From UBA2991 sp965221735 (GTDB lineage Bacteria; Chloroflexota; Dehalococcoidia; Tepidiformales; Tepidiformaceae): DNA of 64,000 bases. The notes beneath the pieces were generated by a model. That model made no database searches. It saw nothing but the letters and a program-made list of their open reading frames with translations, and had not been told where the DNA came from. This document shows, in pieces, positions 8,275 to 16,381 of the stretch (positions within the stretch are counted from its first letter, which is position 1; every line of letters begins with the position of its first letter). Location of the stretch: the NCBI GenBank assembly GCA_965221735.1, contig OZ244910.1:2542001-2606000 (forward strand), given 5' to 3'. Both the position numbers and the translations under genes were made by a program.

Positions 8275-9452
8275 GACGAGGCGGCGACGGCGAGGCCGGC
8301 GGCCTCGTCGATGCTCACGCTGCGGTCGCAGGCGGCAACGCCGTAGTGGCGGAGGAGGGCAACGCACTCCTCTTCCCAGGCGCCGGGAACACGGAAGACG
8401 GCGATGGCGGAGGCGGGTTCGAGACCCGCATCGAGACAGCCACGGATGACGCCGCGGGCGATGAGGTCGGCGCGGGTGTTGTTGACCACGTTCATGATGA
8501 CGGCGATGCGCTCGATCCCCGGCTGGCCGAGCAGAAGGCGGGTGAGCGCAGCCACCTTGCGGACGCTCGGGTTGCCGCCGATCTCGCAGTAGTTGGCGGG
8601 ATGGCCGCCGTGGGCGCGAACGGCGTCGAAGGCCGTGAGGCTGGCGCCGCCGCCGCCGATAAGGAGCGCCAGCGACCCATCGAACTGGACGACGCGCCCG
8701 GCGACGCCACGGTGGTCGGAGCGGTCGATGCGGGCGGCCTCGAGCTCGAGCTCGCTGGCTTCGCGGTCGCTGCGGGTGGAGGGGTCGATGCCGAGGTCGC
8801 GGACCGTCTGGTCCTGGCGGAAGAGGGCGTCGTCGTCGATTTCGACGCGCGCATCGAGGGCGACCCAGCGGCCATCGCCGGTGCGGGCGAGGGGGTTGAT
8901 CTCGGCGAGCAGCAGGTCGTGTTCGGTGAAGAGCCGCCAGAGACGGCCGAGGATGCCGGTCAGCCCGACCAGCTCGCGCCCGGAGAGGCCGAGGGAGGCG
9001 ACGGCCTCTTTCAGGCGGAACTCCTGGGTGGGGGCGAGGGCGGAGAGGGGGATGCGGGCGGCTGCGGCTGCCGCGTCCTCGACATCGACGCCACCGGCGA
9101 GGGAAGCGACGGCGGCGGGGCCACGGGAGCGGTCGTCGTAGACGATGCCGAGGTAGCGCTCGGCCTCTATCGACAGGGCCTCCTCGACGAGGAGGCCCTC
9201 GACGGGCTGGCCGGCGACGCGGGTGTCGAGGACGGCCCGGGCCGCTTCCTCGACATCGGCGGCTTCGACGAGGCGGACGGCGCCGGCTTTCGCGCGGCCG
9301 CCGGAACGCACCTGCCCCTTGACGGCGACGCGGGAGCCGAGCTCAGCCGCGGCGAGGATGGCCTCGGCGGGCGTCCCGGCGAGGAGCCCGCGAGGCGTCT
9401 CAAGGCCGGCGCCCCGGAAGAGCGCCTTGGCCTCGTGCTCGAAGAGGCGCAC
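8271..9452 (-). CDS. sucC: Succinate-CoA ligase (ADP-forming) beta subunit
   Basis: A 393-aa ATP-grasp protein starting MRLFEHEAKALFRGAGL, typical of succinyl-CoA synthetase beta. Further motifs are AVKGQVRSGGRAKAGAV, the metal-binding LAEINPLA, and the C-terminal flavodoxin-like domain with GGGGASL and YCEIGGNPS. With SucD it converts succinyl-CoA to succinate with substrate-level phosphorylation in the TCA cycle. It is 14 bases downstream of pnp on the same strand. Its usual operon partner sucD is about 46 kb away at 55871, an unusual separation. Confidence 0.9.
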   Translation of the reverse strand: MRLFEHEAKALFRGAGLETPRGLLAGTPAEAILAAAELGSRVAVKGQVRSGGRAKAGAVRLVEAADVEEAARAVLDTRVAGQPVEGLLVEEALSIEAERYLGIVYDDRSRGPAAVASLAGGVDVEDAAAAAARIPLSALAPTQEFRLKEAVASLGLSGRELVGLTGILGRLWRLFTEHDLLLAEINPLARTGDGRWVALDARVEIDDDALFRQDQTVRDLGIDPSTRSDREASELELEAARIDRSDHRGVAGRVVQFDGSLALLIGGGGASLTAFDAVRAHGGHPANYCEIGGNPSVRKVAALTRLLLGQPGIERIAVIMNVVNNTRADLIARGVIRGCLDAGLEPASAIAVFRVPGAWEEECVALLRHYGVAACDRSVSIDEAAGLAVAASS

Positions 9453-9466
9453 GGGCGGGTTCCCGG

Positions 9467-12247
9467 CTAGTCCTCGTAGTCGCCGCCGCCACCGAGCCCG
9501 CGGCGAGGCGGGGGAGGCGGGGCGGGAGGCACGCCACTTTCCGGGCTGCTGCGGCGGGTCCAGCCGCGGCTGGCGCCGCCGCGGCTGGCGCCACGGTTGA
9601 TCTCACGCTGTTCGGGCTGACGCTGACCGGAACCGCCTTCGCGGCCTCCACCGCCGCCACCACTGCGGGGGCGGCGCCGGCGGCGCCGACGGGGCGCGCC
9701 ATCGCCACGGTCATCGCCGCGGTCCTGACTGCGATCGTCCCTGCGGTCGTCGCTGCGATCCTCGGGGCCCGAGAAGTCAGCGCCGTCGTAGTCGGCGCCC
9801 TCGTCGAAGTCATCCTCGACGGCGCCGTTCACCTCGGCCGTGACGGGGGCTTCTTCGTCCATCTCGAGCTCGCGCTCAAGCTCGGGCGCCGGCTCACGCT
9901 CCGGGCGACGGGGACGCGGGGCGCGTGCCTCCGGGCCTCGGTCGCGGTCGCGATCGCCATCACGGTCTCGGTCACGATCCCTGTCGCGGGGCCGGTCGCG
10001 GTCACGATCCCGGTCTCGGCCACGGGGGCGGTCACGATCCCGGCCACGGTCCCGGCCGCCACGGCCGCCACGGTCTCGGCCACCACGATCGCGGCCACCA
10101 CGGTCGCGGTCACCGCCACGGTCCCGCGGACGATCGCGGTCGCCACCCTCGGAGGGGGCGCCGACGCGGCCGCTGCGGGCGGTAAGGTTGACGCGCCCGA
10201 GCGAGTCGATCTCGGTAACGGTAACGGTGAGCTCATCGCCCACCGAGACCACGTCCTCGACGCGCTCGACACGCTCCTCGCTGAGCTCGGAGATGTGCAC
10301 GAGTCCGTCCTTGCCGGGAAGGATCTCGACGAAGGCGCCGAAGTTGAGGATGCGGGTGACGGGACCGGTGTAGGTCTCGCCGACGCCGATCTCCTTGGTG
10401 AGGCCCTCGATCATGCGGATGGCGATATCGGCAGCATCGCCTTCGACGGCGGAGACGAAGATGGTGCCGTCTTCCTGGATGTCGACGTTGGCGCCGCCGG
10501 AGTCTTCCTGGATCTTGCGGATGACGCGGCCGCCGGGGCCGATGACGGTGCCAATCTGCTCCTGGTCGATCTTGATGATGTAGACCTTGGGCGCGTGCTC
10601 GGAGACGGATTCGCGCGGCTTCTCGATGACCTCGCCCATGCGCTCGAGCAGGAATATGCGAGCATCGCGGGCCTGGGAGAGCGCGGTCTCGAGCAGCTCT
10701 CGGGAGACGCCGCCGATCTTGATATCCATCTGCAGGGCGGTGATGCCCTCGTTCGTGCCGGCGACCTTGAAGTCCATGTCGCCCATGAAGTCTTCCTGGC
10801 CGGCGATGTCGGTGAGGACGGCGTACTCGCCGTCGTCGCCCATGATCAGGCCCATAGCGATGCCGGCGACGGGGGCGGAGAGGGGCACGCCCGCGTCCAT
10901 GAGGGCGAGGGTGCTGCCGCAGACGCTGGCCATGGAGGTCGAGCCGTTGGAGGAGAGCACCTCGCTGACGAGGCGGAGGGCGTAGGGGAACTCCGTCTCG
11001 GGCGGGATGACGGGAAGGAGGGCGCGCTCGGCGAGTGCGCCGTGCCCGATCTCGCGGCGGCCGGCTCCGCGCATGGGGCGCGCCTCGCCGACGGAGTAGG
11101 GCGGGAAGTTGTAGTGGTGCATGTAGCGCTTGGACTCGTCCGGGGAGAGGGTGTCGAGCTTCTGCGCCATGTTCATGCCGCCGAGGGTGGCGATGGTGAG
11201 CACCTGGGTCTCGCCGCGCTTGAAGAGGCCGGAGCCGTGCGTGCGAGGAAGGGTGCCGACGTGGATGTCGAGCGGGCGAATCTCCGTCGTCTCGCGGTCG
11301 TCGGCGCGGCGGCCGTCGCTGAGGATGCGGTCGCGCATGGCCTTCTTGATGACGGCGTAGAGCGCATCGCCGATGTCGCGGGCCTCGAAGCGGCCCTCGA
11401 ACTGCTCGGTGAGCTCGGCGCGAATGCGCTTGTTCTCCTCGCTGCGCTCGCTGGCGGCGTTCGCCACGATTTCGTCGAGGCGGTCGGCGAGGGCGTCGTG
11501 GACGGCCTCGATGGCCTCTTCGTTGTCGACGGCGGGCGTGTAGTCCTTCTTGACGGGGGCGGTGTCGGCGGCGATCTCCTCGATGAGGCCGTTGATGGCG
11601 GAGTTCGCCTCCATGGCGATCTCCATCGCCTCGATGACGGCCTCCTCGGGCACCTCGGTGGCGCCGGCTTCGACCATCATGACGGCGTCCTTCGTGCCGG
11701 CGACGATGAGGTCGAGGTCGCCCTCGGCGGCCTCGGCGAAGGTCGGGTTGACGACGTACTCGCCGTCGATGCGGCCAACGCGGACGCTGCTGACCGGCCC
11801 GTTGAAGGGAATGTCGCTGATGCTGAGGGCGGCGCTGGCGCCGACGGTGATGAGGGTGTCGGGCTGGTGCTCGCGGTCGGACGAGAGGGTCGTGGCGACG
11901 ATCTGGATCTCGTTGCGGAAGCCCTTCGGGAAGAGCGGGCGGATGGAGCGGTCGGTGAGGCGCATGGCGAGGATGCCATCGGAGGAGGGGCGGCCTTCGC
12001 GGCGGGGGAAGCCGCCGGGGATCTTGCCGACGGCGTAGAGGCGCTCTTCGTAGTCGACGGTAAGGGGGAAGAAGTCGATGCCCTCGCGGGGGTCGGCCAT
12101 GCAGGCCGTGACCAGGACGACAGTATCGCCCTGGCGCACGGTGACGGCGCCGTTGGCGAGGCCGGCGAGGGCGCCATGCTGGATGAGCAGGGGCTTGCCG
12201 CCGATCTCGACTTCGTAGGTACGGATGCTGGATTCGGTTGCTGTCAT
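9467..12247 (-). CDS. pnp: Polynucleotide phosphorylase with a long disordered RD/RG-rich tail
   Basis: A 926-aa exoribonuclease/polymerase. Two RNase PH domains (~10-140 and ~320-460) flank the helical linker. They are followed by KH (~550-610, with IGPGGRVIRKIQ) and S1 (~615-690, with GPVTRILNFGAFVEILPGKDGLVH). Family members are usually near 700 aa; here about 230 further residues form an Arg/Asp/Gly-rich, low-complexity tail with an acidic middle and an R-rich patch. ATG 12247 is preferred over an in-frame GTG at 12259. It follows rpsO, the classic rpsO-pnp order. Confidence 0.95.
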   Translation of the reverse strand: MTATESSIRTYEVEIGGKPLLIQHGALAGLANGAVTVRQGDTVVLVTACMADPREGIDFFPLTVDYEERLYAVGKIPGGFPRREGRPSSDGILAMRLTDRSIRPLFPKGFRNEIQIVATTLSSDREHQPDTLITVGASAALSISDIPFNGPVSSVRVGRIDGEYVVNPTFAEAAEGDLDLIVAGTKDAVMMVEAGATEVPEEAVIEAMEIAMEANSAINGLIEEIAADTAPVKKDYTPAVDNEEAIEAVHDALADRLDEIVANAASERSEENKRIRAELTEQFEGRFEARDIGDALYAVIKKAMRDRILSDGRRADDRETTEIRPLDIHVGTLPRTHGSGLFKRGETQVLTIATLGGMNMAQKLDTLSPDESKRYMHHYNFPPYSVGEARPMRGAGRREIGHGALAERALLPVIPPETEFPYALRLVSEVLSSNGSTSMASVCGSTLALMDAGVPLSAPVAGIAMGLIMGDDGEYAVLTDIAGQEDFMGDMDFKVAGTNEGITALQMDIKIGGVSRELLETALSQARDARIFLLERMGEVIEKPRESVSEHAPKVYIIKIDQEQIGTVIGPGGRVIRKIQEDSGGANVDIQEDGTIFVSAVEGDAADIAIRMIEGLTKEIGVGETYTGPVTRILNFGAFVEILPGKDGLVHISELSEERVERVEDVVSVGDELTVTVTEIDSLGRVNLTARSGRVGAPSEGGDRDRPRDRGGDRDRGGRDRGGRDRGGRGGRDRGRDRDRPRGRDRDRDRDRPRDRDRDRDRDGDRDRDRGPEARAPRPRRPEREPAPELERELEMDEEAPVTAEVNGAVEDDFDEGADYDGADFSGPEDRSDDRRDDRSQDRGDDRGDGAPRRRRRRRPRSGGGGGGREGGSGQRQPEQREINRGASRGGASRGWTRRSSPESGVPPAPPPPPRRGLGGGGDYED

Positions 12248-12361
12248 GTGTCTCTTCACACTTTCTCTTGCGGCGTCGGCCGCGGTGTCAGGCCGGTTCG
12301 GGAGGGCTCAGTGGCAGGCTGCGGCCCAGCGCGGGGGCAAGGCCGGGGGAAAGAGGGCGGG

Positions 12362-12628
12362 CTAGCGGCGCAGCCCGAGGCGCCCAATGAGCGCGCGGTA
12401 CCTGTTGACATCCCGCTTGTTGAGGTAGCGCAACAGCCTGCGACGCTGCCCGACGAGCTTCAGCAGCCCGCGGCGCGTGTGGTAGTCGTGCTTATGCTCC
12501 TGCAGATGCGCGGTCAGGTACTTGATGCGCTCGGTAAGGAGCGCCACCTGTACTTCAGGGGAGCCGGTATCGCCTTCGCTCTGGGCGTACTCCCGGATCA
12601 GGGCCTCTTTCGTTTCCTGGGCCAGCAA
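12362..12628 (-). CDS. rpsO: 30S ribosomal protein S15
   Basis: An 88-aa S15 with the canonical DTGSPEVQVALLTERI, LTAHLQEHKHDYHTRRGL and LLRYLNKRD segments that bind 16S rRNA helices 20-22. No ATG is available; TTG at 12628 (LLAQETKEAL) is the best start, and AAGGAAG lies somewhat far upstream. It sits 114 bases upstream of pnp on the minus strand and has its own promoter (TTGCCG-17-TACTTT at 12696-12668), overlapping the leader of the divergent kinase gene. Confidence 0.96.
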   Translation of the reverse strand: MLAQETKEALIREYAQSEGDTGSPEVQVALLTERIKYLTAHLQEHKHDYHTRRGLLKLVGQRRRLLRYLNKRDVNRYRALIGRLGLRR

Positions 12629-12667
12629 ACTTGCTCGTTCGACTTCCTTTACCTGTCTTCAAGAGGG

Positions 12668-12696
12668 AAAGTAGCACGAGGGGGAGGTACCGGCAA
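12668..12696 (-). promoter_or_regulatory. Sigma-70-type promoter of rpsO-pnp
   Basis: On the minus strand TTGCCG (12696-12691) and TACTTT (12673-12668) are separated by exactly 17 bases. Transcription would start about 33 bases before the rpsO TTG codon. The same DNA holds the ribosome site of the divergent kinase gene. Confidence 0.6.
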
Positions 12697-12697
12697 T

Positions 12698-13213
12698 TTG
12701 CCGACACTGATCCTGCTGAGCGGTTTGCCCGGTTCGGGCAAGACCACGTTCGCGGCGCAGCTTGCGCCGCGACTGGACGCATGCGTGCTCGAAAGCGACC
12801 TCGTGCGCCGGGAGCTGTTCCCGAAGCGGCGGTACACACACAAGGAAAGCGGAGCCGTGTTCGCCGAGGTGCGGAGGCGAGCGGAGGAAGCGCTGGAGCA
12901 GGGCCGCGACGTGATCATCGACGCGACGAACCTGCGCGAGCGGGAGCGGCGCGGGTTCCTGGAGCTGGCGGAGCGACAGGGGGCGCCCGTGGTGGCGGTG
13001 CGGCTGACGGCGCCGGACGCCGTCGTGCGGGAGCGGCTCTCGGGGCCGCGCGAGGGCGCCTCCGAAGCGAACATCGGGGTGTACAACCGCATGCGGGGCG
13101 AGGAGGAGCCGTTCCGGGCGCCGTGCGTACAGGTGGATTCGCGATACTGTGTGGAGGCGAGCGTTGCCCTGGCGGCGGCGCTCTGCCGGAGAGGCAGCGG
13201 GGGAGACGCATGA
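12698..13213 (+). CDS. Small P-loop AAA-type kinase (predicted ATP-dependent kinase)
   Basis: A 171-aa protein with Walker A GLPGSGKTT near the N-terminus (K15) and a VIIDATN segment. It resembles the predicted kinase/zeta-toxin-like AAA_33 family (small-molecule or RNA 5'-end kinases). The start is TTG 12698, preceded at 9 bases by a strong GGGGGAGG site; no ATG or GTG competes. The stop overlaps the next start as ATGA, so the two are translationally coupled. The substrate is unknown. Confidence 0.8.
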   Translation: MPTLILLSGLPGSGKTTFAAQLAPRLDACVLESDLVRRELFPKRRYTHKESGAVFAEVRRRAEEALEQGRDVIIDATNLRERERRGFLELAERQGAPVVAVRLTAPDAVVRERLSGPREGASEANIGVYNRMRGEEEPFRAPCVQVDSRYCVEASVALAAALCRRGSGGDA

Positions 13214-13536
13214 GAGGCGAGCAGCCGTTCATCCTGTTGCGGGCTCGCGTGAAGGACGACCACGCAACGTTCTCGGCGTGGTTCCGCTCGCAGCACCTGC
13301 GCGAGGTGGGGAAGATCCCGGGGATCGCGAGCGTGCACTGGGGGGAAACGCGGGAAGGGACGATGCTGGGCGTGTACTGCTTCGAGGACGCACGCGCGAT
13401 GCAGGGATCGTTCGGGAGCGCGGAGGCGGCGTACGCGCGGGGCATGTGGGCGAGCTGGTCGGACAAGCTGGACGAGTTCTCGGTGGAGATGCACTTCGCG
13501 CTGACGCCGCCGACGATGACGCTCTCGGTGAACTAG
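13210..13536 (+). CDS. Small conserved-looking protein, unknown function (possible dimeric alpha/beta-barrel fold)
   Basis: A 108-aa protein coupled to the upstream kinase by an ATGA overlap. The pattern of alternating strands and two helices (FILLRARVKDD, then LREVGKIPGIASVHWGE and MLGVYCFED) suggests a ferredoxin-like or dimeric alpha/beta-barrel fold such as EthD/NIPSNAP-type proteins. This is a shape-based guess only. No catalytic motif is recognisable. The gene is probably co-transcribed with the kinase. Confidence 0.6.
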   Translation: MRGEQPFILLRARVKDDHATFSAWFRSQHLREVGKIPGIASVHWGETREGTMLGVYCFEDARAMQGSFGSAEAAYARGMWASWSDKLDEFSVEMHFALTPPTMTLSVN

Positions 13537-13615
13537 GCCGCAGAACGGCGACGACAGCAACGGCTAAAGCGCTAGCACAGTGGGATATTTTCTCCTACTG
13601 CTGTAGGCTCAGGCT

Positions 13616-14732
13616 ATGCAGCGGGAGCGTGGGCGACGGCTAGGCTTGGCGCTCGCGACGCTGGCGGCGGCAGCAGGGCTGACGGTGGGGGTGGTGACTG
13701 GTCCGGGCGGGATAGCGCAGGCGCAGCCCGCCCTGCCGGGAACGTTCTTCGGTAACGTGACCGCAGCGGACGGCGATGTGGACGGAGGGCAGGATGTCGT
13801 CGCCTACATCGACGGCATCGTCTGCAGCGAGGCGGACACCCCTCAGACGATTCGCGAGGACAGCGTCACGAGCTATCGCGTGGTAGTGCTGTCGGCGGAG
13901 GCCAGGACGGGGTGCGGCGCCGAGGAGGCGGTGGTGCGGTTCCAGATCGGTGACCGGTTCGCCGAGGAGACGGGCTCCTGGATGGCAGGGCCGCAAGAGC
14001 TCCCACTGACACTGCCGGCCGCTGCGCCCGAGCCGGTCGAGCCGGTCGAGCCGGAGGAGACAACCTCGAATCCCGAGGAACCAGTGGAGCCGGTCGAGCC
14101 GGAAGAGGGCGAGACCACGGACGAGACGGCGGACCCCGAGGAGCCGGTGGAGCCCACGGAAGACGAGGAGACGACCGAAACCGACGAGACCACGGAAACC
14201 GAAGAAGCAACGGACACCGAAGAGACCACGGAAGACGAGGAGACGACCGAGACGGAAGAGACGACGGAGACCGCTGAAGAGACTCCGACTGCGGCGGCCA
14301 CCGAAGCGGCCGAGCCAACGGAAGCTGCGACCCCGACGCCGACTGCGGTAGCGACGGAGGCGCCGACATCGACGGCCACCGCGACACCGATCGCAACCGA
14401 GCCGCCCGCCACCGAACCCCCGCCCGCGACGGAAGCGCCCACGCCCGAGACGGCGGATACGCCCGCTCCTCCAACCCCCGAGGAAGCGGGATCCGGCGAC
14501 GGCGGCCCGGGCGCCGGCACGACAGCCATCATCGGTGGTGCTGTCGGTCATCGCGGGGCTGGCGGCGATCAGCGCCGGGGTCTTCACCTGGCTCGGCAGG
14601 TCTCCGGCTGCAGGCGGCAATACCGCCGGTGGCGGGGCCACGGCTGGTCGTGGCTTCGTCATCGGAACCGGCCCCGGCATCCGGTGGACGGAGCTCTGGG
14701 ACAACATTCGGTCAAGAATCCGGCGACCATAA
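13616..14732 (+). pseudogene. Secreted Thr/Glu/Pro-rich surface protein with C-terminal membrane anchor, frameshifted
   Basis: The N-terminus has a signal peptide (RRLGLALATLAAAAGLTVGV, cleavage after AQA) and an Ig-like ~90-aa domain. A long low-complexity stalk of EPVEP, TTETEE and TPTAVATEAP repeats follows, from about residue 138 to 300. The natural membrane anchor (VVLSVIAGLAAISAGVFTWLG) is in the next frame from 14535 and stops at 14732. One surplus base at the CGG near 14533-14535 breaks the frame; the span is 3n+1. Read literally, the original frame instead runs on into the downstream sortase to 15565. TAGGCT 6 bases before ATG 13616 suggests a leaderless transcript. Confidence 0.7.
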
Positions 14733-14794
14733 GTTCCTTCAACCGTATACTTGGCGTCGGTGGGAGCGATCCTGCGGGGTGCACGGAGAGCGTC

Positions 14795-15565
14795 GTGCGC
14801 AGTTGGCGGCTAACACGCGGAGTCCTGGTCCTGGGCGTAGCGGTCCTTGTGAGCGTTGCCTGCGCCAGCGCCGGGCCCGACCCTCCGAAGCCGACGCCGG
14901 AACCGACACCCGAGCCCACCCCCGTCTCGACGCCCACACCAGCGAGAACCCCGGTCGCGCCGGCGGCCACGATCCCGGCGCCCCCGGAACGCCCCACACC
15001 GGAGGCCACGCCGGAGCTGGGCCCGTACGACGGCAACCTCGTGTCGATGCGCATCCCTTCACTGGGGGTGGAGGCGGCGATCGAGCCCATCGGACTGGTG
15101 GAGGGACGCAACCAGCTCGACGTGCCCGAGTGGAACAACATCGGCTGGTACCACATCTACGACAAGCCCGGATTCGGGACGAGCTCCCTCTACTCGGCGC
15201 ACAAGGACTACTGGCCCAACAAGAAGGGTCCGTTCTACGCCCTGACGGAGCTGCAGAACGGCGATCAGATCGTGGTCGTGATGGATGACGGCCGCGAGTA
15301 CGTCTACGAGGTGTTCTTCCAGCGGCGCTACACCAGGGAGAACATTCCGATGTACGACCTGATCTGGCCGCACAAGGCGCGGAGTGCGGAGTTGCTGCGC
15401 CCCGAGGGGGAGGAGTGGATCACGCTGTACACCTGCGGGGGTGACTTCGTGGAGAGGACGGAAGGCGGGGCGGGGTACTACCTCCACCGGGACGTGGTGA
15501 TCGGCAGGCTCGTCGAAACGATCCCGCCGCCGGCGGTAGGGACACTCGAAGAGGACCGGCGGTAA
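14795..15565 (+). CDS. Lipoprotein-type sortase (class E/F-like), copy 1
   Basis: A 256-aa cysteine transpeptidase. The N-terminus is a lipoprotein-like signal (VLGVAVLVSVAC lipobox), followed by a Pro/Thr linker of TPEP repeats (~30-75) and then the sortase domain. The catalytic histidine is in SAHKDYW, the cysteine in ITLYTCGG and the arginine in LHRDVVIGR, so the triad is complete. GTG 14795 has GGAG 6 bases upstream. Sortases cleave C-terminal sorting signals and attach proteins to a nucleophile outside the membrane. The upstream stalk protein lacks an obvious LPXTG, so the substrate is open. Most sortases use a transmembrane anchor, so the lipobox is unusual. Confidence 0.85.
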   Translation: MRSWRLTRGVLVLGVAVLVSVACASAGPDPPKPTPEPTPEPTPVSTPTPARTPVAPAATIPAPPERPTPEATPELGPYDGNLVSMRIPSLGVEAAIEPIGLVEGRNQLDVPEWNNIGWYHIYDKPGFGTSSLYSAHKDYWPNKKGPFYALTELQNGDQIVVVMDDGREYVYEVFFQRRYTRENIPMYDLIWPHKARSAELLRPEGEEWITLYTCGGDFVERTEGGAGYYLHRDVVIGRLVETIPPPAVGTLEEDRR

Positions 15566-15575
15566 GCTGGCAACC

Positions 15576-16351
15576 ATGCTGGGGCTCACAGAACGCGCCA
15601 TGGGCCGCGCAAGAACGGCGGCGGGGGCGTGGGTGCTGGCAGCCCTGGTTTCCCTCTCGGGAGCAGGCTGCGCGGCCATCGACGTGCCGGTTGAGTCCGA
15701 GCAGGTCCGGGAGACACCTGCGGCGGCACGGACCGCAACGCCCACGGCAGCTCCCACCGAGTCGCCCACCGAGACGGCCGCGGAACAGGCGACACCAACG
15801 CCGGAGGCGACACCGTACGACGGGGAACTGGCCCTGATGCGCATCCCCTCGCTGGGAGTGGAAGCGCCGATCGAGGCGATCGGGAAGATCCCGGGGGCGA
15901 ACAAGCTGGACGTCCCCCAGCCCCGGAACGTGGGCTGGTACTACATCTACGACAAGCCGGGGTTCGGACGAGCTCGCTCTTCTCCGCCCACAAGGACTGG
16001 CATCCCGACATCCGGGGGCCGTTCTACGCGCTCACCGACCTCGAGACCGGAGACCTGGTAATCGTGGTCATGGATGACGGCCGCGAGTACGTGTACGAGG
16101 TGTTCTTCCAGCGGCGCTACGTGACCGGGGACATGCCGATGGCCGACCTGATCAGTCCGCATGAGGCGGAAGACGAGGAACTGCTGCGCCCGGCAGACGA
16201 GGAGTGGGTGACGCTCATCACGTGCGGAGGCGAGTTCATCCCGACAGAGGACGACGGGGCGGGGTACTACGTGCATCGCGACGTCGTGATCGCGAGGCTG
16301 GTGGAGACGAAGCCGGGAGATGCCGTGCAGGCGGCGGACGGCAGCGAGTAG
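15576..16351 (+). pseudogene. Lipoprotein-type sortase, copy 2, frameshifted
   Basis: A tandem paralogue of copy 1 with the same order: a lipobox (SLSGAGC), a Thr/Pro linker, and the domain core MRIPSLGVEA. The frame breaks at 15963-15968, where copy 1 reads TTCGGGACG and this copy TTCGGACG, one G fewer; the span is 3n+2. In the continuing frame the catalytic parts are all present (the SAHKDW histidine, the LITCGG cysteine, and the HRDVVIAR arginine). The ends are otherwise intact (258 aa if repaired), so this is either a very recent pseudogene or a base-call error. TAAGCT lies 7 bases before ATG 15576, pointing to a leaderless transcript. Confidence 0.75.
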
Positions 16352-16381
16352 CGGCCGGGAGCTCGAGCGCGGAAGGACGGC

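Noticed and set aside
9930..10150. Repetitive GC-rich tract that could look like a CRISPR or tandem repeat
   Set aside because: The periodicity comes from Arg-Asp/Gly codons of the PNPase tail. Repeats are irregular, with no spacers.
10295..12697. Long plus-strand open frame across pnp and rpsO
   Set aside because: It is antisense to two well-supported genes and only becomes a real protein (the P-loop kinase) after the TTG at 12698. The upstream part is a GC-codon shadow.
14030..14480. Repeat-rich tract suggestive of a DNA repeat element
   Set aside because: It encodes the Thr/Glu/Pro stalk of the surface protein. The repeats follow codon phase.
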